Assembly: GCA_045628945.1 (NCBI GenBank)
Contig: JAZQQG010000017.1
Coordinates: 1 to 38,962 of the forward strand
Length of the DNA stretch: 38,962 nucleotides
Direction: 5' to 3'
Source of the DNA: RGIG4034 sp045628945
Lineage (GTDB): Bacteria > Bacillota > Clostridia > Lachnospirales > Lachnospiraceae
A model generated the notes under the pieces. It worked only from the letters and a program-made list of their open reading frames with translations, did not search any database and was not told the DNA's origin. The translations under genes and the position numbers were made by a program. Positions 24,963 to 33,208 of the stretch are shown in pieces. How positions within the stretch are numbered: position 1 is the stretch's first letter; each line of letters opens with the position of its first letter.

Positions 24963-25841
24963 ATGACCGCCAAGACTGACGAAATCACTCGTGAATATTT
25001 CGACTCCATTCTGGTAACGCCCCGATATCTGGACTCCGATCTGTCCGATACCTCCATTACAATGTTCGGGCATACCTATCGGACGCCGATCATGACCGCC
25101 GCACTCTCTCACCTGCATGACATCTGTGAGGATGCCATGGTGGAATTCGCAAAAGGTGCCCGGGATGCCGGTGCCATGCATTTCTACGGTATGGGCGAGA
25201 ATGAGGAGTTGGAACGCGTCATTGCCACCGGAGCCGATACAGTTAAGATTATCAAGCCCCACGCTGAAGATAAAGAGGTGCTTCGCCGCATTGAACATGC
25301 GGTAAGTCACGGTGCCTTTGCGGTCGGGATGGATATTGATCATGCCATCTCCTGGAACGGTGGCTATGATACGGTTTTAGATCTTCCCATGCGTCCGAAG
25401 ACAACCGCGCAACTGAAGGAATACATATCCGCTGCCAAAGTCCCTTTCATCGTAAAAGGGGTGCTCAGTACGAAGGACGCAGAGAAATGTGTAGAAGCCG
25501 GCGTATCCGCAATTATTGTTTCCCATCACCACGGAATTATGAACAGTATGGTTCCGCCGCTTATGATGCTCCCCGAAATTGTAAAAGCCGTCGATGGTCA
25601 GCTGAACGTTTTGGTAGACTGCGGTTTTGAATCCGGAATGGATGTCTTCAAGGCGCTCGCGCTCGGTGCCGACGGTGTCGGTGTCGGACGGGCTCTGATG
25701 GGGCCGCTTAAGGATGGTGCCCGAGGGGTAACCGCTCGTATTGAAGCAATGAATCGCGAACTAATCACAGTCATGTCACGAACCGGTGCCAGAACGATTC
25801 AAGAGATTGATCCTTCGGTGCTTCGTTTCCGTTCCTTTTAA
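24963..25841 (+). CDS. Divergent FMN-dependent alpha-hydroxyacid dehydrogenase-like protein, 292 aa
   Basis: The C-terminal half resembles the FMN-binding TIM barrel of lactate/glycolate oxidases: PFIVKGVLS (Lys165), IIVSHHHG (187-191) and VLVDCGFESGMDVFKALALGADGVGVGRALM. Three departures stand out. The usual SNHGG-R-Q-D signature is SHHHG followed by IMNS, so the substrate-binding Arg is missing although the catalytic His position (His189) is kept. The usual DGG-R-R-G phosphate-binding segment is DCGFESG without Arg. The protein is about 70 residues shorter than typical members. It may oxidise a different compound or use FMN for another reaction. ATG 24963 has AAAGGAG eight bases upstream; spacing to ROK is 14 nt. 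Context suggests a sugar or sugar-acid substrate; this is inference. Confidence 0.75.
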   Translation: MTAKTDEITREYFDSILVTPRYLDSDLSDTSITMFGHTYRTPIMTAALSHLHDICEDAMVEFAKGARDAGAMHFYGMGENEELERVIATGADTVKIIKPHAEDKEVLRRIEHAVSHGAFAVGMDIDHAISWNGGYDTVLDLPMRPKTTAQLKEYISAAKVPFIVKGVLSTKDAEKCVEAGVSAIIVSHHHGIMNSMVPPLMMLPEIVKAVDGQLNVLVDCGFESGMDVFKALALGADGVGVGRALMGPLKDGARGVTARIEAMNRELITVMSRTGARTIQEIDPSVLRFRSF

Positions 25842-25858
25842 TCCCTTAGGAGGTATTC

Positions 25859-26665
25859 ATGCGAATCGGTGTTGCTACATCCTTTCAGCTTCCGCCCAAT
25901 GAATGGGCGGACAAAATGGTTGCTCTCGGTGCAAGAAGCGTTGTGTTCCCGGTAAATTCCTCTGCAGAGGATACGCTAATCGATGCTTATGTCGAGGCAG
26001 CACATTCCCATGACCTGTTAATTGCCGAGGTCGGTGTCTGGCGCAATGCCATTGCAAGAGATCCGGCCGAAGCCAAAGCCAATATCGAGTATTCCGTGCG
26101 TCAACTAAAACTTGCCGACCGAGTTGGTGCCCGGTGTTGTGTCAATATTACCGGTGCACTCGGACCTCGCTGGGACGGAGGCTATGCCGCCAACTACAGT
26201 AAGGAGGCATGGGATGCCTCGGTACGTATGATTCAGGAGGTCATCGACACCGCGGCTCCGAAGAATACGTTTTTCAGTATCGAACCGATGCCCTGGATGA
26301 TTCCCTCCGGACCGGAAGAATACCTTCGGCTGATTCAGGATGTGAATCGCCCGCAATTCGGTGCGCATCTCGATATCATCAATATGGTGAACTGCCCGGA
26401 ACGATACTTTTTTGCCAAAGAATTCATCGATAAGACCTTCGAGCTTCTGGGAAATCACATCAAGAGCTGTCATTTAAAGGACGTCCGCCTGTTAGATGAA
26501 TTTACCTTTCAGCTTCGGGAATGCGGTTGCGGAGAAGGAACCTTCCCGATTGACTACTATCTTGAAACCGCTACGAAGCTTGATCCCGATATGCCGATGA
26601 TTATCGAGCATCTGACCACCGACGAAGCCTACGAGCAGAGCATTGCCCGTTTTACCAAAAAATAA
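25859..26665 (+). CDS. Xylose-isomerase-like TIM barrel sugar isomerase/epimerase, 268 aa
   Basis: The fold is that of the AP endonuclease 2 / xylose isomerase-like family. The four metal ligands are placed as usual: Glu142 (FSIEPMPW), Asp172 (AHLDIIN), His205 (SCHLKD) and Glu250 (MIIEHL). Members isomerise or epimerise sugars, keto-sugars or their phosphates; this subgroup is not recognised as any characterised enzyme. ATG 25859 lies 17 nt after the FMN-like gene with AGGAGG close upstream, so all three genes are one operon. The terminator at 26701-26733 ends it. Together with a redox-type barrel and a kinase, it hints at an unlisted hexose route. Confidence 0.8.
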   Translation: MRIGVATSFQLPPNEWADKMVALGARSVVFPVNSSAEDTLIDAYVEAAHSHDLLIAEVGVWRNAIARDPAEAKANIEYSVRQLKLADRVGARCCVNITGALGPRWDGGYAANYSKEAWDASVRMIQEVIDTAAPKNTFFSIEPMPWMIPSGPEEYLRLIQDVNRPQFGAHLDIINMVNCPERYFFAKEFIDKTFELLGNHIKSCHLKDVRLLDEFTFQLRECGCGEGTFPIDYYLETATKLDPDMPMIIEHLTTDEAYEQSIARFTKK

Positions 26666-26700
26666 TTTGCTTCTCCAAGCGGGTTGCTTCCAAAATAAAA

Positions 26701-26733
26701 ACGCCTCGGATTCCTCCGGGGCGTCTGTTTGTT
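26701..26733. terminator. bidirectional terminator between converging operons
   Basis: ACGCCTCGGA and TCCGGGGCGT form a 10-bp stem (one G-T pair) with a TTCC loop. It is followed on the plus strand by CTGTTTGTTT and preceded by an A-rich run that gives TTTTATTTT on the minus strand. It separates the isomerase gene (plus) and the epimerase gene (minus). Confidence 0.8.
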
Positions 26734-26738
26734 TCATT

Positions 26739-27911
26739 CTATTCGATTCCTCTCTTAATGACTTCGATACACATTCTGCCGTTATGATACGGGCACTTCC
26801 AGGGCTCAACAATCGGCTTGTGCTTCGGCGTCGGATTCCCGTTCACATCTACCTCGGATAACCACTCACTGCCGGGACGCTTATCGATAATGTATTCCTG
26901 AATGTATTCCCACTCATTCTTGGCAGCTTCTAAGTATTCCTTGTGCTCCGGTGCCTTCTGGTATGCGTTCAGGAAACCGATGACCGTCTCTGCCTGAACC
27001 CACCATACACGGGTCGTATCCACGACGCCACGCTCACACTCATTGCTCATGGAATGACCGTCAAAGGAAACCTGATAGGTCTGTGCTGCAAGGTCCTTCG
27101 TAACCGGCGTCATCTTTGCTTCATAAGCCGGATCCCCCAATACTTCCACACCACGGTCGATTAACCAGGAAGTCTCGATGTCATGGCCATAGGAATGTAA
27201 GTCAATCAAAGTATTGTACTCACGGTCGAAGAACACCTCCTGACGATGAAGCTTGGGATTGTACATCTTCTCCGCAAAGGTATCCATAATCCAACGAAGA
27301 CGCTTGCCCACCTTGGGATTGCGGTCCACGCGATACAGTTCGGTATACGCCTCAAAAACATGCAAAAGCGTATTCATGGTCTTTTCCGCCATAACGCCGT
27401 TCTCGGAGAGCTTATCGTTCTCCATATCCTGAAACTCTCTGGTAAACGCCTCCTTATAGCCAAGGTCGTCCATACAACGGGTCTCAATCAGTTCAAACAG
27501 TTCATAGGCTTTCTTTAATGCTTCGGTATCCCCGGAAGCCTCATAGTACGAGGACAATGCATAGATGCAGAATGCCTGATTGTAGGTATGCTTCAGATCT
27601 TCGTAAGGCTTGCCGTCATAGGTAAGACTCCAGAAAATGCCGCCCTCCTGTTCATCCAGGCAGAAATCCCGAATGAACGCATAGGTATGCTTCGCCTCCT
27701 CTAAGAGGGTCGGATCCTTCAGCAGCGTATAGGCGTTTGCAAAAAACCATAAAATACGGGAATGCAGAATGCATCCTTTCACTGCTTTTTTGTCTACCGT
27801 CAGCGTATCATGGTCCATATAGCCGTAATATCCGCCAAACTCATCATCACGAAGGCCCTTCCAAAAAGGAATGATTCCCTCCACTAAATGCTTCTTCACT
27901 TCTGCAATCAT
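26739..27911 (-). CDS. AGE-family disaccharide 2-epimerase (cellobiose/mannobiose 2-epimerase type), 390 aa
   Basis: An (alpha/alpha)6-barrel protein of normal family length. Residues known for cellobiose 2-epimerase are found at the expected positions: Arg52 (HSRI), His184 (LLHVFEAY), His243 and Glu246 (YGHDIETSWL), Trp303-Trp304 and Glu308 (VWWVQAETV), His376 (PYHNGRM). Such enzymes turn mannobiose into mannosyl-glucose, the substrate of GH130 phosphorylase, which is encoded at the far left of this window. No signal peptide, so cytoplasmic. It starts only 10 nt after the flagellin-like gene with an AGAGGT site, so it is co-transcribed with flagellar genes; a link of the enzyme to flagellin sugars is possible but mannan breakdown fits better. 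Confidence 0.9.
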   Translation of the reverse strand: MIAEVKKHLVEGIIPFWKGLRDDEFGGYYGYMDHDTLTVDKKAVKGCILHSRILWFFANAYTLLKDPTLLEEAKHTYAFIRDFCLDEQEGGIFWSLTYDGKPYEDLKHTYNQAFCIYALSSYYEASGDTEALKKAYELFELIETRCMDDLGYKEAFTREFQDMENDKLSENGVMAEKTMNTLLHVFEAYTELYRVDRNPKVGKRLRWIMDTFAEKMYNPKLHRQEVFFDREYNTLIDLHSYGHDIETSWLIDRGVEVLGDPAYEAKMTPVTKDLAAQTYQVSFDGHSMSNECERGVVDTTRVWWVQAETVIGFLNAYQKAPEHKEYLEAAKNEWEYIQEYIIDKRPGSEWLSEVDVNGNPTPKHKPIVEPWKCPYHNGRMCIEVIKRGIE

Positions 27912-27921
27912 TTTTTACCTC

Positions 27922-28677
27922 TTACGGAAGCAACTTCGTAACCAAAGAATCCTGCTCCGTTTTCTCCTTCTGCATCATTAATTTATACTGGTCCAGCACT
28001 TCGTTCTTCTTCTGTTCGCTGATTTCCTTCGCATAGTCGGTATCCTCAATACCGCTCTGTGCGGCAGTCTGCTGAAGAGCCGCATTCTGCGAATACTGGA
28101 TGGAATAATCTAATGCATTAACATTTGCACCGATATTGGAACGGCTGTCATTCACCTGATCGATTGCCTTATCGATTCTGGAGATGTCGAAATCCTTCGT
28201 AACATCATATCCGTCGATTCCCAGTGCCTCTAAAGTGCCGTTCGCCATCTGAATCTTCATGCCGGTACCATCCGGATTCGAAGCGATGTTCATATTCGCC
28301 ATGTTGCCGTCAAGAAGCTTCATGGTGTTGTACTCGGTACCGCCTGCGATGTCCTTAATTCCCTTCAGATTCTGATCAATCTCCTTCTGAATGGCCTTCA
28401 GATCATCGGCGGATTTGATTCCGCTGCTTGCCGATACGCTCAGTTCACGAATTCGCTGTAAATAATCATTGATTCCGCCCAATGCACCGTCTGCAACATT
28501 TAAGGCATTCTTGCCGGACTCGGAATTGTCTGCCGCTGCCTTCAGACCGTTTGTCTGGCTCTCTAATTTATTGGCGATGGCAAGTCCCGATGCGTCATCG
28601 GCCGCGGAGTTAATTCTCTTGCCGCTTGCCAATGCGGTATAATCCGTACTGCTCTGTACTCCGTTAATTCCACTCAT
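27922..28677 (-). CDS. Short flagellin-like protein, 251 aa
   Basis: The conserved flagellin N-terminal domain core is clear (LASGKRINSAADDASGLAIANKLESQ, NALNVADGALGGINDYLQRIRELSVSA, GTEYNTMKLLDG), followed by a small variable part and a C-terminal domain with RSNIGANVNALDYSIQYSQN. The first 20 or so residues of normal flagellins (MRINHNIAAL-type) are reduced to MSGINGVQSSTDYTAL. The C-terminal end MMQKEKTEQDSLVTKLLP is not the usual NILSLLR-type D0 helix. It may be a hook-associated or accessory flagellin that does not polymerise alone. It lies 22 nt after flaG, in an operon led by the promoter at 29310-29338. Confidence 0.85.
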   Translation of the reverse strand: MSGINGVQSSTDYTALASGKRINSAADDASGLAIANKLESQTNGLKAAADNSESGKNALNVADGALGGINDYLQRIRELSVSASSGIKSADDLKAIQKEIDQNLKGIKDIAGGTEYNTMKLLDGNMANMNIASNPDGTGMKIQMANGTLEALGIDGYDVTKDFDISRIDKAIDQVNDSRSNIGANVNALDYSIQYSQNAALQQTAAQSGIEDTDYAKEISEQKKNEVLDQYKLMMQKEKTEQDSLVTKLLP

Positions 28678-28698
28678 ATTCTTCTACCTCCTTGTGGG

Positions 28699-29265
28699 TC
28701 AGACTTCCGTATCCATCAGAAGCCCCTTCATGGTATGGATGCGCTCCAGCACATCCTTCATCTCCTCGGAAGGAATCTCCTTCACCACCTTGTTCGTATC
28801 CGTATCCTCGATGGTGATGGTGATTTGTCCGATTTTGTCATCGTATTCAAATTTTGCATCCGTGTGAGTTGCCTTCACGCGATTGTTGGCATTCTTCACG
28901 GCATTCTGCGTCATAATCGAATTGTAGCGTTCCTCTTCCTCACGCTTCTCCTGAAGACGCTTGGCTTCCTGCATGGCCGCATCCTTCGCAGATACGCCTT
29001 GGCCGCGGTCGGCTTGAAGGTTCCCGTTCACAGTTTTCGCTTGAGCATCGTTCTGCTCTCCGGACCGGGAAACAAGGTTCGGTGTTGTCGCGAAAGCCAC
29101 GCTCGCCGACAGGTTCTCTGCCCTCGGTGCCGTCACGGTCAGGCCGCTTGCGTTCGCCGATGCAGACGAAGCGGAATCCACAGCCTTCGGTGCCGGCTTG
29201 GAAGCCGTCACTGTTGCCGGAGCAGGTGTGTTCAATGTGAAATTCTGTATTCCTTCTACTCCCAT
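28699..29265 (-). CDS. flaG: FlaG-family flagellar protein, 188 aa
   Basis: The C-terminal ~70 residues match FlaG: KFEYDDKIGQITITIEDTDTNKVVKEIPSEEM then LERIHTMKGLLMD. FlaG proteins affect flagellar filament length and are usually ~110-120 aa; here an N-terminal extension of about 110 residues rich in Ala, Thr, Ser and Pro, then a coiled charged stretch (EAKRLQEKREEEER), is added. I choose ATG 29265 because GGAGG stands ten bases upstream; an in-frame GTG at 29292 would add nine residues but leave a leader of about ten bases. First gene of the flaG/flagellin-like/epimerase operon. Confidence 0.78.
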   Translation of the reverse strand: MGVEGIQNFTLNTPAPATVTASKPAPKAVDSASSASANASGLTVTAPRAENLSASVAFATTPNLVSRSGEQNDAQAKTVNGNLQADRGQGVSAKDAAMQEAKRLQEKREEEERYNSIMTQNAVKNANNRVKATHTDAKFEYDDKIGQITITIEDTDTNKVVKEIPSEEMKDVLERIHTMKGLLMDTEV

Positions 29266-29309
29266 AGGGCTCTGCCTCCGTGGTGCGTACACTTCGATCC
29301 TTTTTTGAA

Positions 29310-29338
29310 ATTATACTCTCTGCCAAGGGCTTTTTCAA
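29310..29338 (-). promoter_or_regulatory. promoter of the flaG operon
   Basis: TTGAAA (29333-29338), 17 bases, TATAAT (29310-29315) on the minus strand: near-consensus sigma-A, about 45 bases before the flaG ATG. No sigma-28 (FliA) type motif was noticed. Confidence 0.75.
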
Positions 29339-29345
29339 GCACAGA

Positions 29346-30329
29346 CTATGTCCTTGACCATTTCACAAGGATGGTCTCGACACCGATCATAGAATCCATT
29401 CGACCGCTCTTGATTGCCTGGTCCATCTCAACACATTCTTCCAGTGCCTGACGAACGCTTTCCTTCGTGAAGCCACGCATCTGCGCTATGGCCTTATCGG
29501 CCACGAAGGGCTGTACTCCCATCTTCTCGGCCATCTTATATTTATCCAGCCCCTTGCCACGAAGATCAAAGGCCATCAGAATCAGGTGAAACTGCCTTGC
29601 CACCAGGTACAGAATCAGGTTCGGTGATTCGCGAAGTTCAATCATCTCGCGATAGATTTCCAGTGCTCGAACGCCGGACTTTCTTGCAATCGCCTCCACC
29701 AGATCGAAAATCTTCGAAGTGGTTCTGGTATGGCAGATGGCTTCCACATCCTCCGGAAGAATGTCGGTGCGCTCTCCCATATAGGAAATCAGCTTCTCTA
29801 ATTCCATTCGCATATTGTTCATATCCGAATCGGTTTTCTCCAGGAAAAGACGAAGCCCGTCCCCGGTAATTCTCTTTTTTTCACGGGTAAGAAGGGTCAA
29901 TACCCACTTCTCGAGTTCCGGCCCCTTTAAGATCTCACAGCATTCGCAGGTGCCGTTCTTCTGACAGAGTTTGAACAATCGGGAGCGCTTATCCACCTGT
30001 TCCTCAACAAACACAATATGCGTAGTCTCCGAAAGGTTCTCCAGGTAATCTGCCAGTTCCTCGCCCTTACCGGCTCCGAACCATTCACTGTTTTCGATAA
30101 TGATCACCCGTCTGTCTGCGAAAAAAGGAAGGGTCTCCGCAATCCCGATCACTTCGGAGATCTCGATATCCTTCCCTTGATATCGATTAATATTCATAGA
30201 ATCAAGGTCCTTACACAAAAGGCCGTTTACCGCATCACGGTATCGATTTCTCTGGTAAGCATCCGGTCCGTACAGCAGATAGATTTTTGCCATACGACCA
30301 TTTTTCAGATCTTCCGTCAGGACGGACAT
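29346..30329 (-). CDS. holA: DNA polymerase III delta subunit, 327 aa
   Basis: The sequence fits HolA: KIYLLYGPDAYQRNRYRDAV at the N-terminus (degenerate P-loop region), ADRRVIIIENSEWFG, KLISYMGERTDILPEDVEAICH and the C-terminal helical domain with LARQFHLILMAFDLRGKG. HolA opens the beta clamp as part of the clamp loader. I start at ATG 30329 (MSVLTEDL) behind AAAGGAGG; the in-frame upstream ATG at 30392 would start before the -10 region's probable transcript start is cleared and has no good site. Downstream of comEC, as in many Firmicutes, but with its own promoter. Confidence 0.9.
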   Translation of the reverse strand: MSVLTEDLKNGRMAKIYLLYGPDAYQRNRYRDAVNGLLCKDLDSMNINRYQGKDIEISEVIGIAETLPFFADRRVIIIENSEWFGAGKGEELADYLENLSETTHIVFVEEQVDKRSRLFKLCQKNGTCECCEILKGPELEKWVLTLLTREKKRITGDGLRLFLEKTDSDMNNMRMELEKLISYMGERTDILPEDVEAICHTRTTSKIFDLVEAIARKSGVRALEIYREMIELRESPNLILYLVARQFHLILMAFDLRGKGLDKYKMAEKMGVQPFVADKAIAQMRGFTKESVRQALEECVEMDQAIKSGRMDSMIGVETILVKWSRT

Positions 30330-30399
30330 CGTACTTCCTCCTTTCTTCGTAATCCGGTTTTTTCGTTTCTTTCCGGAACCGGACATTTCCACTACAAAT

Positions 30400-30429
30400 A
30401 TTATAGCATTCCGGCCATAGGTCTTTCAA
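30400..30429 (-). promoter_or_regulatory. promoter of holA
   Basis: TTGAAA (30424-30429), 18 bases, TATAAT (30400-30405), with an extended -10 (TGcTATAAT). It sits right after the comEC stop, so holA can be made without competence gene expression. Confidence 0.75.
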
Positions 30430-30438
30430 CCAATTCCG

Positions 30439-32724
30439 CTACTTCCGTCTTGAATCCACTTGACCGCTCCGATTCACTCGAACCGCTCCGGATTCCAATG
30501 TGGTATAGATCCGGCATCCGGACTGTTCCAGGCGTCCCAACGTATCCGGATGAGGATGTCCGTAGGTATTTCTTCCTACCGAGATGACGGCAACCGAAGG
30601 TTGCAACCACTGCAGCCAGGTCGTTGACGTGGAATACCTGCTGCCATGATGTGCAACCTTAAGAATCGTCTTATCGTCCCACGAATGACCATATTGGTCA
30701 ATAATGGTTTTCTCCGCTTCCGCGTCGATATCTCCGGTCAAAATAAGCTTCCATTCTCCGATGGAATAGCGCAAAACCAGGGATTCCGCGTTTTTGGAGT
30801 TCGTTATGGGTCCCCCCTCTTCCGTGTCCTCCGGCTCCTCAAAGGGATACAGTACCTCCATGGTCCGATCATAATCCCCCGCTGCCAACACCGTAACCGG
30901 AATTTTTCTGCTTGCACATAGTTCCAGAATCTCAGAGTCTTCCGCATGCTCCTTCGCCGCCAAAGTGCTGATAAATACGCCATTTACCTCTATTCCGCTG
31001 TCAGGTGACAATAGTGTCATAATACCATTGACATGGTCGGCATCCATATGTGACAGGAACACTCTCTCCACCTGACATACCCCGCAATATTTCAAAAACG
31101 GCAGTAATATATTCTCTCCCACCTCCGACTTACTCGTGCTTCCGCAATCCATAACGGAGACCGCTCCCCGAGCATCAAAAATGCAGATACAATCCCCCTG
31201 CCCCACATCCAGAAACCAGACCTCCTCTTTTGGGGTAGGGTCCTGCCGCAGAAAACAGATTACGATCCCAAGCAAACAGATTGCCGAGACCCTTTTTCGT
31301 GGAATGGTCTTCCAGAATTGCATCCCCCGTGCCGCCAAAAGAACCCCCAACAAATAGCCAAGAATCCATACCGGCTTTGGACACCCGGTAATCAGCGTTC
31401 CTCCGGGAATTCGCGACATCACACTACAGATACCCTCATAGAAACGAAGGATTCCGACAGCCGGAAGTATTAGAAGAGAGGAATGAAGAAGCATCCCGAT
31501 TACCGCACTGATTACGAGAGGTGTCATAAGCGGAAGAATCACCAGATTCAGTGCAAAGGAATAGAGAGGAACTTCATAATAGCAAAACAACAAAACCGGA
31601 AGCGTCATAACGGTTACCGAAACCGAAGAGCCGATTGCGTTTCGTATCCGCTCTGCGATTCGATGCTCACAGGGAAAAGCCTCCCGAAACGCAGGAGTAA
31701 GAATCGCCAGTCCAAAGACCGCCGAAAAAGAAAATAAAAACCCCGTATCGAACAGATATTGCGGATTACCGACCAAGATACAGACTGCCGCAATTCCGGT
31801 GGCCGTAAGCAGATCATAGGTACGTTTGCATAGCTTTGCAATCAGACGCAGGGAGAACATCAAAAGAGCACGAAGCACACTGGTTCCCATCCCGGTCATG
31901 GTTCCGTAGAGAATCATCATCGGAATCGCGATGCCCGTTGCTACCCCCCGCGGAAATCCTATGCGGCACAAAAGCTTATAGAGAAAATCCCCGAGCAGGG
32001 CAATATGAAGCCCTGAGATTGCCAGAATATGCGCAATTCCCGCCCCCTGATAGAGTTTTCGAAGGGAGGGATCCACCTCCCTTCGTATCCCCAGAAGCAT
32101 GGTTTTCAACACGCCCGCCTCCCGCTTCGGAGCGATTTGGCTAAGAATCGTGGACGCCCACTGTTGCCCTGCAAACAAGCGCTCCCGTACCCGATCCCAC
32201 AGACTTCGTTTCGGTACCTCTCCGACAACCGGAAGCAACTCGGGCTCCGTCAGATACCCCGCAATTCCTAATCGCTTATAGTAGGCATAGGAATCAAATT
32301 GCCCCGGATTGGTCGCCGCCTGATAGGAACGCCACTCTCCGGAGAGGATCCTCGTATCTCCGATGCGAAGGTCGGGGGGATTCTCGGACCAGATTCCATA
32401 GACGCGCCCCTCCTTTGTGGAAAAGAGGATTTTATACGAGCCTTCCGCATACTCTTTTTGCTCAACCCGTGCAGGAAGGCGGACCGAATGAGAGACTGCA
32501 GGCAAAGAATTCTCCTTTCCATGAAACCCGAAGACCTGAAGCCCCCAGAGAAGCCCCAAAAACAGCGTTGCCGGAAGCACAAGCGGTCGCCTTCGAAGAC
32601 GGCCCCATTCCTGCCAGACCGCTTGCCCCAGACGGTTGCAACTTTTCCTTATAACGTCCGGAAAAGAGAATCTGCTCCCTCTATTCGGCATCTTCAACCG
32701 TAATCGCATTCTTAATCTTCCCAT
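30439..32724 (-). CDS. comEC: ComEC/Rec2 DNA-uptake channel protein, ~761 aa
   Basis: Multi-span membrane protein with the ComEC order: N-terminal spans and a DUF4131-like soluble domain (to about 180), the competence domain (AHILAISGLHIALLG near 231-245, further spans to ~490) and a C-terminal metallo-beta-lactamase-like domain. That last domain has WFLDVGQGDCICI, LSHMDADHVNG (559-564 ligands) and VAHHGSRYSTS. It forms the channel moving single-stranded DNA across the membrane during transformation. The start is uncertain: I use ATG 32724 (AAGGG six bases upstream, 44-bp overlap with comEA); ATG 32691 with an 11-bp overlap is the other option. Confidence 0.88.
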   Translation of the reverse strand: MGRLRMRLRLKMPNRGSRFSFPDVIRKSCNRLGQAVWQEWGRLRRRPLVLPATLFLGLLWGLQVFGFHGKENSLPAVSHSVRLPARVEQKEYAEGSYKILFSTKEGRVYGIWSENPPDLRIGDTRILSGEWRSYQAATNPGQFDSYAYYKRLGIAGYLTEPELLPVVGEVPKRSLWDRVRERLFAGQQWASTILSQIAPKREAGVLKTMLLGIRREVDPSLRKLYQGAGIAHILAISGLHIALLGDFLYKLLCRIGFPRGVATGIAIPMMILYGTMTGMGTSVLRALLMFSLRLIAKLCKRTYDLLTATGIAAVCILVGNPQYLFDTGFLFSFSAVFGLAILTPAFREAFPCEHRIAERIRNAIGSSVSVTVMTLPVLLFCYYEVPLYSFALNLVILPLMTPLVISAVIGMLLHSSLLILPAVGILRFYEGICSVMSRIPGGTLITGCPKPVWILGYLLGVLLAARGMQFWKTIPRKRVSAICLLGIVICFLRQDPTPKEEVWFLDVGQGDCICIFDARGAVSVMDCGSTSKSEVGENILLPFLKYCGVCQVERVFLSHMDADHVNGIMTLLSPDSGIEVNGVFISTLAAKEHAEDSEILELCASRKIPVTVLAAGDYDRTMEVLYPFEEPEDTEEGGPITNSKNAESLVLRYSIGEWKLILTGDIDAEAEKTIIDQYGHSWDDKTILKVAHHGSRYSTSTTWLQWLQPSVAVISVGRNTYGHPHPDTLGRLEQSGCRIYTTLESGAVRVNRSGQVDSRRK

Positions 32725-33169
32725 AGATTCCCTTCTTGATGCCTTTGACCTGCATAATCTCCTCTTTTTCGTTGAAGCGTCCGTGCTCCTTACGCCAGGC
32801 AAGAATGGCCTCTGCGCGCTTCTGTCCGATGCCCTTCACGGACATCAGTTCCTCTAAGGATGCCGTGTTGATATTCACAACTCGCGTAGTATATTCCACC
32901 GTCTTCCTGCTGTCCGTAACCACCGCCTGAAGCGTATTTCGCTTTGTGGACGGAAGCTCCTCTCTGAGCGCCACAAGTGCACCCAAAACCAGCGTCAGGC
33001 CGATTAAGAGTGCTTTTCCCCCTTTTCGAAAAAGAGGACTTTTCCCTATTCTTTTCATCAATGAATGGATTGCCGCACCGAATCCGGTACGAGGAATTCG
33101 AACACGCTTCCGAACGGAAACGTCTCGTAAGACAGGCAAATTCTTGCCCTTAGAATGTAAAAATCCCAT
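32681..33169 (-). CDS. comEA: ComEA-type helix-hairpin-helix DNA-binding protein, 162 aa
   Basis: A membrane span (ALLIGLTLVLGALVAL, about 54-70) follows a basic N-terminus of ~50 residues. The C-terminal 60 residues hold paired helix-hairpin-helix motifs: VNINTASLEELMSVKGIGQKRAEAIL and FNEKEEIMQVKGIKKGIYGKI. ComEA binds double-stranded DNA outside the membrane in transformation. The basic front segment is longer than in classical ComEA. The start at ATG 33169 has GAGGTGA six to eight bases upstream; an in-frame ATG at 33202 lies exactly at the predicted transcription start and would add 11 residues (MVIGGPYEVIT). Both lie inside the 33162-33208 hairpin. Confidence 0.85.
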   Translation of the reverse strand: MGFLHSKGKNLPVLRDVSVRKRVRIPRTGFGAAIHSLMKRIGKSPLFRKGGKALLIGLTLVLGALVALREELPSTKRNTLQAVVTDSRKTVEYTTRVVNINTASLEELMSVKGIGQKRAEAILAWRKEHGRFNEKEEIMQVKGIKKGIYGKIKNAITVEDAE

Positions 33170-33208
33170 GGTAATCACCTCATAAGGTCCCCCGATTACC
33201 ATGGGATT
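33162..33208 (-). promoter_or_regulatory. 15-bp inverted repeat enclosing the comEA ribosome site and start
   Basis: AATCCCATGGTAATC (33162-33176) and GATTACCATGGGATT (33194-33208) are perfect inverted copies. Within the loop ACCT/AGGT can add four pairs covering the ribosome site. In RNA the comEA ATG and GAGGT would be paired, so translation would be blocked unless the helix opens. It might alternatively be a protein-binding palindrome at the promoter. Confidence 0.7.

Noticed and set aside
24777..25343. Minus-strand frame of 188 codons
   Set aside because: Antisense to the ROK and FMN-type genes, no start signals and no recognisable domain.
28735..29451. Plus-strand frame of 238 codons
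   Set aside because: Shadow of flaG and the end of holA; composition is unnatural and both opposite genes have recognisable domains.
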